Origin: Anaerolineae bacterium
Lineage (GTDB): Bacteria > Chloroflexota > Anaerolineae > J102
DNA: 11,003 nucleotides
Assembly: GCA_026992375.1 (NCBI GenBank)
Contig: JALXAF010000451.1
Span: forward strand, 1-11,003
Direction of reading: 5' to 3'
The notes below the pieces were generated by a model. It saw only the letters and a program-made list of their open reading frames with translations. It did no database searches and was not told where the DNA came from. The translations under genes and the position numbers were made by a program. Shown here one piece after another: positions 1-5,588 of the stretch (positions within the stretch are counted from its first letter, which is position 1; each line of letters starts with the position of its first letter).

Positions 1-836
1 CCCCGGTTCCCGCCCCGCCCGAGCCTACCGCCACGCCCACGCCCGAGCCCACGCCCATCATCCACATCTTGCAGGCGGGCGACACCCTCATTGGTTTGGC
101 TCGCGAATATGGCGTCACGGTGCAGGCCATTCAGGAAGTCAACGGTATCACCGATCCGCGCGGGCTGCTCGCAGGCCAGATGATCATCATCCCCACCGAT
201 CCCGAGGCCCGGCTGAGCGCAGGGACTCCCACGCCCGCGCCCACGCCGCCTCCTGCCCGGATCAGCCCCCTCACCTTTTGGCGACAGACCGACGCCTTGT
301 GGGCGATGGGGCAGGTCACGCTGCTGGATGGTGGAGCATTGGAGGACGTCATCATACAGGTGGATTTGCTGGCGCAAAACGGCGAATTGGTCGCCAGCGC
401 CCGCGCCCCCATCCAACAAGATATGCTGGCTTCGGGCGAAACAGCGGGATTTAGTTTGAGATTCTCGTCGCCTCCCGACTCATTCACCAGCTACTACGCC
501 CGGATCGGCAGCGCTCAGCCCGCTCATGTCTCGTTTTATTATCGCGATCTCGATCTCGAAAACATCCTGGCTCAAGAGACCGGCAAGTCAGTTTACATCC
601 TCCGGGGCGAGGTCGTAAATCGAGGGACGGACGACGCTCGGGCTGTCCAGGTTGCCGTCATCCTTTATGACAACGATGGGCGAGTTGTAGCTGTAAGGCG
701 AGTGCAAACCGATCCCGCTAATCTGGCTCCGGGCGAGAACGGTTTCTTCTCTGCAGAACTCATCCCTGCGCATTGGCCCGTTGCCAATTATCATATCCAG
801 GCCGAAGGACGGCGTTCCTCATCTCCTCATGACTGA
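1..836 (+). CDS. LysM and FxLYD-like domain surface protein (5' partial)
   Basis: The reading frame is open from the window edge (first full codon at 3) and ends at TGA 834-836, so the N-terminus is missing. The visible 277 residues begin with a Pro/Thr/Glu linker (PTATPTPEPTP). A LysM domain follows at about residues 19-64, with the typical QAGDTLIGLAREYGV start and a GQMIIIP end. LysM domains bind N-acetylglucosamine-containing glycans such as peptidoglycan. A second Pro/Thr linker leads to two tandem beta-rich segments of the FxLYD type, at about 98-170 and 197-270; the second contains RGEVVNRGTDDARAV then VAVILYDNDG. This is the plan of an exported or surface-anchored wall-binding protein, but the signal peptide or anchor would lie upstream. 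The final 8 bases overlap the next gene, suggesting an operon with the acyltransferase. LysM is a confident call; the FxLYD-like domains are less certain. Confidence 0.85.
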   Translation, partial: PVPAPPEPTATPTPEPTPIIHILQAGDTLIGLAREYGVTVQAIQEVNGITDPRGLLAGQMIIIPTDPEARLSAGTPTPAPTPPPARISPLTFWRQTDALWAMGQVTLLDGGALEDVIIQVDLLAQNGELVASARAPIQQDMLASGETAGFSLRFSSPPDSFTSYYARIGSAQPAHVSFYYRDLDLENILAQETGKSVYILRGEVVNRGTDDARAVQVAVILYDNDGRVVAVRRVQTDPANLAPGENGFFSAELIPAHWPVANYHIQAEGRRSSSPHD

Positions 837-1500
837 TTCCACAACCTCTGAATCTTATCCCATCGTCAAACCGCTGGGCTGGGATTTCGTCCAGCGCGTC
901 CTGCGATTTCTTTTCAAATTCCTCATTCATTTGGATGTGCAGGGATTGGAGCATTTGCCCGAGACAGGCCCCGCCATTCTCGCGCCCAACCATGTTGTCT
1001 GGTTCGACGTCATCCTGATATCGGCCTTCAGCAAGACGCCGCCCGTGACTTTCGCCGCAGATAAGTGGGATAAAACGCCTCTCATCAACATCCTCTTTCG
1101 ACACTTCGGACAAGCCATCTTCGTTCATCGCGGTGCCCCCGACAGACAGGCGTTGACCACAGCGTTGCGGGCGCTCAAGGCGGGTCGGGTATTGGGCGTG
1201 GCGCCCGAGGGCACGCGATCCCATGACGGCATCCTGCGCCAGGGCCATGACGGCGCGGCCTGGCTGGCCAGCCGATCCGACGCGCAGATCATTCCCATCG
1301 CCATGTGGGGACACGAAAACATCATCAGCGATTGGCTGCACCTGCGACGCCCCCGTGTGCACTTCCGCGTAGGTGAGCCTTTCCGCCTGCCGCCCGAGGC
1401 CCGCAAGGCCCGGAGTCGCGACATGGGGCCTTACACCGACATTATCATGCGTCGCATCGCCGAGATGCTGCCGCCCGAGCGGCGAGGATATTATGCCTGA
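829..1500 (+). CDS. 1-acyl-sn-glycerol-3-phosphate acyltransferase family protein (PlsC-like)
   Basis: This 223-residue protein belongs to the PlsC/LPLAT acyltransferase family, which transfers an acyl group to lysophosphatidic acid at the inner membrane face to form phosphatidic acid. The catalytic HX4D motif is present as NHVVWFD (His55, Asp60), and the glycerophosphate-binding motif appears as APEGTRS (Glu127-Arg130). A further conserved block, IIPIAMWG, is at 154-161. There is a hydrophobic, basic N-terminal stretch at about 23-36. The ATG at 829 was chosen over an in-frame TTG at 781 because it gives the standard family start and overlaps the upstream stop (ATGACTGA), which favours translational coupling. 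It in turn overlaps the following gene by 8 bp. Substrate specificity cannot be read from the sequence: PlsC-like proteins also acylate other lysolipids, so no gene symbol is assigned. Confidence 0.9.
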   Translation: MTDSTTSESYPIVKPLGWDFVQRVLRFLFKFLIHLDVQGLEHLPETGPAILAPNHVVWFDVILISAFSKTPPVTFAADKWDKTPLINILFRHFGQAIFVHRGAPDRQALTTALRALKAGRVLGVAPEGTRSHDGILRQGHDGAAWLASRSDAQIIPIAMWGHENIISDWLHLRRPRVHFRVGEPFRLPPEARKARSRDMGPYTDIIMRRIAEMLPPERRGYYA

Positions 1501-1981
1501 TGAGATGACCGTCATCGAACGGGTTTGTCCCTATCTGCGCGGGCGCAGCGCATCCCATCCAGCATTGACGCCCGGCCCTGACAACTATTGCCTGCTGGCC
1601 TCGTCCATTCATCTTCCCAGAGCCCAGCAAACGCGGTATTGTCTGGGCGGCCATTTCGAACAGTGCCACCGCTATCAGCTTCAGGGCAATCGACCGCTGC
1701 CGCGATACGTTCGGGGCGCTCGCCCGATGAACGTGCGTGCCAGCGCCCCCACCGTGAAACTCCGAACATTGCCCTGGCGTCATCCCCGGGCGCCGCGGGC
1801 GTTGAAATGGCTGATTATCCTAAGCCTGACGGCGCTATTCATCGCACTCTGGCAGTGGCGCATGACCAACATCCATCCTTACGTGGTGAAACGAGATTCC
1901 GTCCCCACGCCTGTCGTCACTCCCGCGCCCGAAATCCCCATTCGATATCTGCGCCCCACCGAAGGGCCGCCCGAATGGTGA
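1493..1981 (+). CDS. Small four-cysteine protein with one membrane helix
   Basis: This 162-residue protein starts at ATG 1493 inside the stop region of the acyltransferase gene (ATGCCTGA). Its N-terminal third holds four cysteines in the pattern CPYL (Cys12), NYC (Cys33), RYCL (Cys50) and QCHRY (Cys58). From memory, this resembles a short CPYLG...C...Q..YCL...CP.[YF] module found in LysM-bearing and other proteins of Chloroflexota; I do not know an assigned function, and metal or Fe-S binding is only a possibility. A basic segment (RTLPWRHPRAPR) comes before one membrane helix at about 103-121. A Pro/Thr-rich tail (TPVVTPAPEIP) follows, probably on the outside by the positive-inside rule. The tail resembles the linkers of the LysM protein two genes upstream. 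The gene is coupled to plsC-like and LysM genes, which suggests an envelope role. Confidence 0.8.
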   Translation: MPDEMTVIERVCPYLRGRSASHPALTPGPDNYCLLASSIHLPRAQQTRYCLGGHFEQCHRYQLQGNRPLPRYVRGARPMNVRASAPTVKLRTLPWRHPRAPRALKWLIILSLTALFIALWQWRMTNIHPYVVKRDSVPTPVVTPAPEIPIRYLRPTEGPPEW

Positions 1982-1999
1982 CGCCTTGCCCTGGCGTTG
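1979..1999. terminator. Weak convergent hairpin, possible shared terminator
   Basis: ACGCC (1981-1985) can pair with GGCGT (1993-1997) around a 7-nt loop, extended by two G-U pairs. It lies in the 18-bp gap between the convergent stops of the four-Cys gene (plus) and rsmA (minus), which is where a bidirectional terminator would sit. No convincing T-run follows on either strand, so the call is tentative. Confidence 0.25.
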
Positions 2000-2857
2000 C
2001 TACCTATGACCTTCCAGCCTTTTGATTTCGTCCGTTAGTCGTAGCCATTGGGGAATGCTCAACTCCTGGGCTCGCTGTTTGGGATTTAACCCGGCGGCGC
2101 TAATAGCCACACCGGTGAGAGCGGCGGGAAGCCCCAGGCCCCCAGCCAGACTATTGCGCAATGTTTTGCGCTTTTGTCCGAACCCCGCTCTGACAACCCG
2201 AAAGAAATTGTTGCGCAGGTGTGGCGGAATCAGAGGTTGCGGCAATGCGTCCAGCCGCAACACCGCCGAGTGCACCTTGGGGGGGGGCGTAAACGCGCCC
2301 GGCGGCAATTTGCGCACAATGCTCGGGCGCGCGTATGCCTGCACCGACACCGCCAGCAAACTCATCTTTGGGGGATGAGCCGCGATGCGCTTCGCCACAT
2401 CCTGTTGGATGGTGAACACCATGCGCTCGGGCCGCGGTTCGGCCTCGAGAAAATGACGCAGCAGAGGTGAGGTGATGTAGTACGGGATATTTCCCAGCAC
2501 ATAATAAGGCGCTACGCCGCCGCTTTGCGCCAGCGCCTGGTTGGGCGAGATCTCCAGGGCGTCTCCCTGAATGACGTGAACATGTGGCCAATCCTCATAC
2601 AACTCAGCCAGCAGCGGCGCCAATCGATTATCCAGCTCGATGGCGATCAATCGTCCTGTGACTGGAATCAGGGCTGCGGTCAATACGCCAGGCCCGGGCC
2701 CCACCTCGATGACCACAGCGTCGGGCGGCAGATCTGCCGCGGCGACGATGGCGTCGAGGATGTTGGGATCAGTGAGGAAGTGCTGCCCCAGCCCCTTGCG
2801 AGGCGCAAGCCCCAGCTCCTTCAATCGGGGCAACAGCGTGGGGGGACGAGAAGACAT
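2000..2857 (-). CDS. rsmA: 16S rRNA (adenine1518-N6/adenine1519-N6)-dimethyltransferase RsmA (KsgA)
   Basis: This 285-residue protein is a full-length RsmA/KsgA, the SAM-dependent enzyme that dimethylates two adjacent adenines in the helix 45 loop of 16S rRNA late in 30S assembly. Visible signatures, in order, are GLGQHFLTD (22-30), the SAM-binding motif I EVGPGPGVLT (51-60), the acidic ribose-binding residue in AIELD (Glu74), GDAL (98-101), the catalytic NIPYYITSP (123-131), FTPPPKVHSAV (189-199) and FGQKRKTLRNSL (226-237). The C-terminal helical region is complete and ends at TAG 2000-2002. The ATG at 2857 gives the normal family N-terminus, but no clear Shine-Dalgarno sequence precedes it; a very stable hairpin lies 18 nt upstream. 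A C9 run encodes the three prolines of FTPPPK. Loss of KsgA commonly gives kasugamycin resistance in other bacteria. Confidence 0.96.
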   Translation of the reverse strand: MSSRPPTLLPRLKELGLAPRKGLGQHFLTDPNILDAIVAAADLPPDAVVIEVGPGPGVLTAALIPVTGRLIAIELDNRLAPLLAELYEDWPHVHVIQGDALEISPNQALAQSGGVAPYYVLGNIPYYITSPLLRHFLEAEPRPERMVFTIQQDVAKRIAAHPPKMSLLAVSVQAYARPSIVRKLPPGAFTPPPKVHSAVLRLDALPQPLIPPHLRNNFFRVVRAGFGQKRKTLRNSLAGGLGLPAALTGVAISAAGLNPKQRAQELSIPQWLRLTDEIKRLEGHR

Positions 2858-2875
2858 GCGACAACATCATCGCGC

Positions 2876-2910
2876 GCGGAGCGGCGAGACCTGCGCCCCC
2901 GCCGCTCCGC
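2876..2910 (-). terminator. Strong GC-rich hairpin between the DUF2892 gene and rsmA
   Basis: GCGGAGCGGCG (2876-2886) and CGCCGCTCCGC (2900-2910) form a perfect 11-bp inverted repeat around a 13-nt loop; ten of the eleven pairs are G-C. On the minus strand it begins 25 nt after the DUF2892 stop and ends 18 nt before the rsmA ATG. No U-run follows, so it could be an intrinsic-like terminator or pause site for the small upstream gene, an mRNA-stabilising stem, or a structure affecting rsmA translation. The hairpin is certain; its role is inferred. Confidence 0.5.
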
Positions 2911-2935
2911 AACGCATGTGGATGATTTGATGAGA

Positions 2936-3133
2936 TCAACCGCCTTTGGTGTTGATCTTGAAAATTGAGTAGATGAGACAAAAACCAATCAAACCGGTGA
3001 CCAGCGAAATCAAGCCGAGGACGTAGGCTACGTAATTCCATGGCGAAGCCAGTGTTGCGTAACCCACATAGAAAAGAACGAGACCGAGAATGACGCGGAT
3101 GATGCGATCCCATTTGCCTTCGTTGGCCTGCAT
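2936..3133 (-). CDS. DUF2892 (YgaP-type transmembrane) small membrane protein
   Basis: This 65-residue protein has an N-terminal NEGKWDRIIRVILGLVLF segment followed by a second hydrophobic stretch (YVAYVLGLISLVTGLIGFCLIY), predicting two membrane helices at about 10-29 and 34-56. The order 'N.G..DRI.R...G' then 'GL..L.TG.IGFC..Y...KINT' matches DUF2892, which occurs alone or as the membrane part of YgaP-like rhodanese proteins. Many family members read CPLY and end INTC. Here the proline is leucine (CLIY) and the final cysteine is replaced (INTKGG), so a thiol-linked role is less likely. ATG 3133 is fixed by an AAGGAGGT ribosome-binding site five bases upstream and by a strong promoter further up, even though the frame stays open to 3442. 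The function of the family as a single domain is unknown. Confidence 0.88.
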   Translation of the reverse strand: MQANEGKWDRIIRVILGLVLFYVGYATLASPWNYVAYVLGLISLVTGLIGFCLIYSIFKINTKGG

Positions 3134-3138
3134 AAGAA

Positions 3139-3146
3139 ACCTCCTT
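3139..3146 (-). promoter_or_regulatory. Strong Shine-Dalgarno site for the DUF2892 gene
   Basis: AAGGAGGT on the minus strand lies five bases before ATG 3133. It is near-perfectly complementary to the 16S rRNA 3' end and decides the start codon against upstream in-frame starts. Confidence 0.85.
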
Positions 3147-3202
3147 GTGTGATATGAACGGATGATATTGCCGTGGCGCTGGTTGCCCAACGCGCTATAC
3201 GA

Positions 3203-3231
3203 GTTATATAGAAAATATTGCGCCCTGTCAA
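3203..3231 (-). promoter_or_regulatory. Near-consensus sigma-70 type promoter of the DUF2892 gene
   Basis: On the minus strand, TTGACA (3226-3231) is separated by exactly 17 bp from TATAAC (3203-3208), an 11/12 match to the housekeeping consensus. Transcription would start near 3196, giving a leader of about 60 nt to ATG 3133. It is the best promoter in the window and suggests strong constitutive expression of this gene and perhaps of rsmA, subject to the hairpin between them. Confidence 0.75.
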
Positions 3232-3504
3232 ATGGCGTTTTGATCCGGGCGGCCATTTCAAATTCGGCTCCGCTGCAAAAAGGTTGTTTCACCACAACGA
3301 TATAGAGATCACGGAGAAAATGTGACAGTTCAGAGGGGGATTCCGCTCCAAATCCGCGTCTTTCTTCCTTCATGGGCTCCGGGCCTTCGCTCTGAAGGAT
3401 TTTTCGTGAGAGCCAAATCCAGGCGTGGCTCAGCTTGTCCATCCGGTATCTTTACAGTTTCGGGTGGCCAGCGCCTGGCAAAACGCGTCAAACGTCAAAG
3501 TGCG
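3232..3504. other. Non-coding stretch downstream of the Rossmann-protein gene
   Basis: Together with the promoter and leader at 3134-3231, this forms a 371-bp gap between two minus-strand genes. I see no convincing gene. A minus-strand frame continuous with DUF2892 is open here up to an ATG at 3442, but no family is recognisable in it and the promoter and ribosome-binding site lie inside it. Small hairpins (for example GCCAG/CTGGC near 3467-3479 and CCTTC/GAAGG at 3384-3398) are too weak or wrongly oriented to call as terminators of the minus-strand gene ending at 3505. Confidence 0.5.
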
Positions 3505-5193
3505 CTACGACTTCACCCTCATGCCGCTCTCCTCATAGGTGAAAATCCAGCCTGCCAGGTCGCCCGGCACGATGTGGTCTTTCACATCGCCCGTGGCCGG
3601 GTCTACGAAGACGCGGTAGAAGCGGGAGGAGTATTGACCGCCGTCGGCCAGCAGCTCTGAATGAGTGCGATCTTGAATTTGACGAATGCGCTCTTGCCAG
3701 TGGGCCATGTTGGCGGGCGTCAGGTCCACCCAGCCATCGTCCGCGTTGTCGGCCTTGATCTGCGGCCCGCGCATCAGCTTTTCGCCGTCGGGCGTAAGAA
3801 TGGCGATGCCGATAGAGAGAATCTGCGAGCGCAGACGGGCGTCCTCTTTCAGGCGCTCATACGCGGCAACGGAAAGCTCCTCGGGCGTCATGCCCAACAC
3901 CCGGGCCATGCTGTCATCGCTGATGAGCTTCAGCAGATGAGCTTCGAACAGCAGCTTGGAGAGCCGGGGCGGGCCCAAAATCTCGAACGCGATGCTCTCC
4001 ACATCGTGCTCCCACTCCAGATGCCGCATCCGGGCCAGCGCGCCTTCCCGCAACACGCCCGCCCGATAAGTGGGCCCCAGCACCGATTGATCCAGCGCGC
4101 TGATGACGTCGAAGCCGGTGTTGCCGCCCTGAATCTCCATGACGATGTAATGGGCGATCTCCTCGGGCGTTACATACTCCATCTGGTTGAGAGAGGTGAT
4201 GGTGGAGAATTCCTGCAAGGCGAAGAGGCCGTTTTCCCCTGTGTCCACGTACACATTCTCCAGCACCTCGCCCGTGGGCTGACCGAAATCGCCCGCATCA
4301 ACCAGGGCTGCGTCCAGGGGATAAGCCTCCTCCGGCGGGCAGTCATACAATTCGATGGGACGCCCGCGGCGCTTGATGGGCCCATAGCCGATCTGCGCCC
4401 AGCCGATGGCCGCGGTGGGTTTGATCTCTTTGACCACCTTGCGGGTGGGCGGCGTGCGGGCCAGCAGGAACATGAGCAGGCTGTGCGCGCCCGCCAAAGC
4501 CGACTTGGACAGCAGCATCGAGGAGGGCTTCTCTTCGCCGTGGGTGTAGGGGATGTTCAACCCCATGCCACCGGTGCCGCTGGTGCCCACCTTGATGTAC
4601 ATGCGCACGCCGTCCCAATGTTCGCCCGAGAACTTCGTCACCTCGTTTAGCACCTGGATATGCCGCACCAGATGGGGGATGTAGGTGCGCAGCACATGCT
4701 GTTCGGCCATCTTCAGATGTTTTTGCGGATCAGGATCACGCATGGCGTCCAGCAATTCGCGGCTGCTGGCGTAGATGTTCTGATAGGCGAACGCGGTGGC
4801 CGTGTTGATACAATCGACGATGCCGTCGGGCTCGTATTTGCGCACGAATCGGGCCAGAGTCGAATTGCTCAGAATGTCGTCCTTGCGTTCCCCCACCATG
4901 GGCTCCAGCAAATCGGAAAGCAATTGCCGCCGTATCGCCCCGTCGGCCAGCATCTCCTCCCACCGCATATCTTTGTACTCCCACCGCACGAAGATGTTGC
5001 CCCAACAGGCGCTGATTTTGACGCCATCGGGCGCCTCTTTGGACAGCAGCGCTGCGGTCGCCTCCGCACTGGCCTGATCGATGGATGCAATCACCAGATG
5101 ACGGGGATGGTGAGCCAGCAACCGTCGCGAAACCGCCTTGCCGACCTGACCGGCGCCACCGAGAATCAGGAATGTATGTCCTCGAATTTCCAT
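3505..5193 (-). CDS. Large Rossmann-fold NAD(P)-binding (SDR-like) protein of unknown function
   Basis: This 562-residue protein opens with a dinucleotide-binding fold: a beta strand and glycine loop, TFLILGGAGQVG (7-18), then HLVIASID (32-39), probably the second strand and its acidic end. GIVDCINTATA (124-134) sits where extended SDRs have their 'D(V)V(I)N.AA' strand. A later block, VGTSGTGGMGLNIPYTH (202-218), precedes LLSKSALAGA (227-236). The lysine in that SK fits the SDR YxxxK position, but the tyrosine position is methionine (Met226), so classical SDR catalysis is doubtful. About 300 further residues form a C-terminal region I cannot assign. ATG 5193 is chosen because GGAGG lies six bases upstream and the glycine loop is then correctly near the N-terminus. 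Typical SDRs have 250-350 residues, so this is a much larger architecture. The substrate is unknown and there is no informative operon partner. Confidence 0.8.
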   Translation of the reverse strand: MEIRGHTFLILGGAGQVGKAVSRRLLAHHPRHLVIASIDQASAEATAALLSKEAPDGVKISACWGNIFVRWEYKDMRWEEMLADGAIRRQLLSDLLEPMVGERKDDILSNSTLARFVRKYEPDGIVDCINTATAFAYQNIYASSRELLDAMRDPDPQKHLKMAEQHVLRTYIPHLVRHIQVLNEVTKFSGEHWDGVRMYIKVGTSGTGGMGLNIPYTHGEEKPSSMLLSKSALAGAHSLLMFLLARTPPTRKVVKEIKPTAAIGWAQIGYGPIKRRGRPIELYDCPPEEAYPLDAALVDAGDFGQPTGEVLENVYVDTGENGLFALQEFSTITSLNQMEYVTPEEIAHYIVMEIQGGNTGFDVISALDQSVLGPTYRAGVLREGALARMRHLEWEHDVESIAFEILGPPRLSKLLFEAHLLKLISDDSMARVLGMTPEELSVAAYERLKEDARLRSQILSIGIAILTPDGEKLMRGPQIKADNADDGWVDLTPANMAHWQERIRQIQDRTHSELLADGGQYSSRFYRVFVDPATGDVKDHIVPGDLAGWIFTYEESGMRVKS

Positions 5194-5199
5194 ATCTGT

Positions 5200-5204
5200 C
5201 CTCC
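5200..5204 (-). promoter_or_regulatory. Shine-Dalgarno site fixing the Rossmann-protein start
   Basis: GGAGG on the minus strand lies six bases upstream of ATG 5193. It supports that start over upstream in-frame start codons that would add 25 residues before the Rossmann strand. Confidence 0.75.
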
Positions 5205-5239
5205 GTTGGACCGACTTATTGGGTTGGATGTACGCCACA

Positions 5240-5248
5240 ATCATACCA
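5240..5248 (-). promoter_or_regulatory. Possible extended -10 promoter of the Rossmann-protein gene
   Basis: The minus strand reads TGGTATGAT, a TGN extension followed by TATGAT (5/6 match to TATAAT). No good -35 lies 16-18 bp upstream, which is acceptable for extended -10 promoters. The predicted start near 5233 gives a leader of about 40 nt. A 14-bp perfect palindrome (5270-5283) sits just upstream of where the -35 would be. Confidence 0.4.
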
Positions 5249-5269
5249 CGATCCTTCCATTCCAGCACA

Positions 5270-5283
5270 TTTTCGATCGAAAA
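5270..5283. promoter_or_regulatory. 14-bp perfect palindrome, candidate operator
   Basis: TTTTCGATCGAAAA is identical on both strands. It lies 77 bp upstream of the Rossmann-protein start codon and just beyond its candidate promoter, a normal place for a dimeric regulator. No regulator gene is adjacent, so the binding protein is unknown. Confidence 0.4.
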
Positions 5284-5374
5284 GACGCTTCAAAAGAGCG
5301 CTTTACACCGTAACCGACATGGCGAAATGAACCTTTTGCTATGAATTCAAATTTGAAATTGTCCCCCATTCGAT

Positions 5375-5403
5375 TTCGCACGCGGCGCAAAAAGGATTAT
5401 ACT
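5375..5403 (+). promoter_or_regulatory. Candidate promoter of the hotdog thioesterase gene
   Basis: TTCGCA (5375-5380, 4/6 to the -35 consensus) and TATACT (5398-5403, 5/6 to the -10) are separated by 17 bp. The predicted start near 5410 leaves a leader of about 180 nt before ATG 5589 and overlaps the adjacent CGATAAC/GTTATCG dyad. Confidence 0.45.
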
Positions 5404-5407
5404 CATA

Positions 5408-5430
5408 CGATAACAAGATGGACGTTATCG
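5408..5430. promoter_or_regulatory. 7-9-7 inverted repeat at the predicted transcription start
   Basis: CGATAAC (5408-5414) and GTTATCG (5424-5430) are perfect inverted repeats separated by 9 bp. They begin 4 bp after the candidate -10 hexamer, so a bound dimer would block transcription initiation. A repressor operator is the natural reading, but no regulator is identified. Confidence 0.4.
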
Positions 5431-5481
5431 GAAATAAGAAGGGTGTTGCTAGCGTCTGGCATCATGCTTCTACTAACGCCA

Positions 5482-5581
5482 ATCAATGATTGATGAACAA
5501 CGATCAGCGATGAAATCCGTGTGGTTTTGACTTTAATCATTACTTATCAATCATTATTCGCCCAATTGTTTTCATCAATGA
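5482..5581. repeat. Cluster of ATCAAT elements upstream of the thioesterase gene
   Basis: ATCAATGATTGAT (5482-5494) is a 6-1-6 palindrome. Its AATGATTGAT half recurs inverted as ATCAATCATT (5546-5555), and ATCAATGA recurs at 5574-5581, almost touching the ribosome-binding site. AATCATTA is also repeated directly at 5535-5542 and 5549-5556. The sites could be regulator half-sites or leader RNA structure. Confidence 0.35.
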
Positions 5582-5588
5582 GGTCGTT

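Larger units (their letters stand above)
5284..5588. other. Divergent intergenic region rich in dyads
   Basis: No gene is supported between the divergent starts at 5193 and 5589 (395 bp, AT-richer than its surroundings). It holds a 12-bp palindrome TTCAAATTTGAA (5346-5357), a plus-strand promoter candidate (5375-5403), a CGATAAC/GTTATCG dyad (5408-5430), and several ATCAAT elements between 5482 and 5581. A 23-codon frame from ATG 5418 to TGA 5489 exists but has no ribosome-binding site and is not called. Confidence 0.6.

Noticed and set aside
760..1515. 251-codon minus-strand open frame
   Set aside because: Antisense to the plsC-like gene, which has HX4D and EGTR motifs and overlapping neighbours.
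3384..3404. CCTTC/GAAGG hairpin followed by ATTTTT on the plus strand
   Set aside because: It has terminator form, but there is no plus-strand gene upstream for it to serve, and the stem is only 5 bp.
3661..4650. 329-codon plus-strand open frame
   Set aside because: It lies wholly antisense to the well-supported Rossmann-protein gene, is rich in His/Gln/Arg/Gly as antisense frames of GC-rich genes are, and has no ribosome-binding site or recognisable motif.
4660..5313. 217-codon plus-strand open frame
   Set aside because: Mostly antisense to the N-terminal coding part of the Rossmann protein and contains no family signature.
5418..5489. 23-codon frame (MDVIGNKKGVASV...) in the thioesterase leader
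   Set aside because: No ribosome-binding site, and the start codon lies about 8 nt after the predicted transcription start; too short to support without conservation data.
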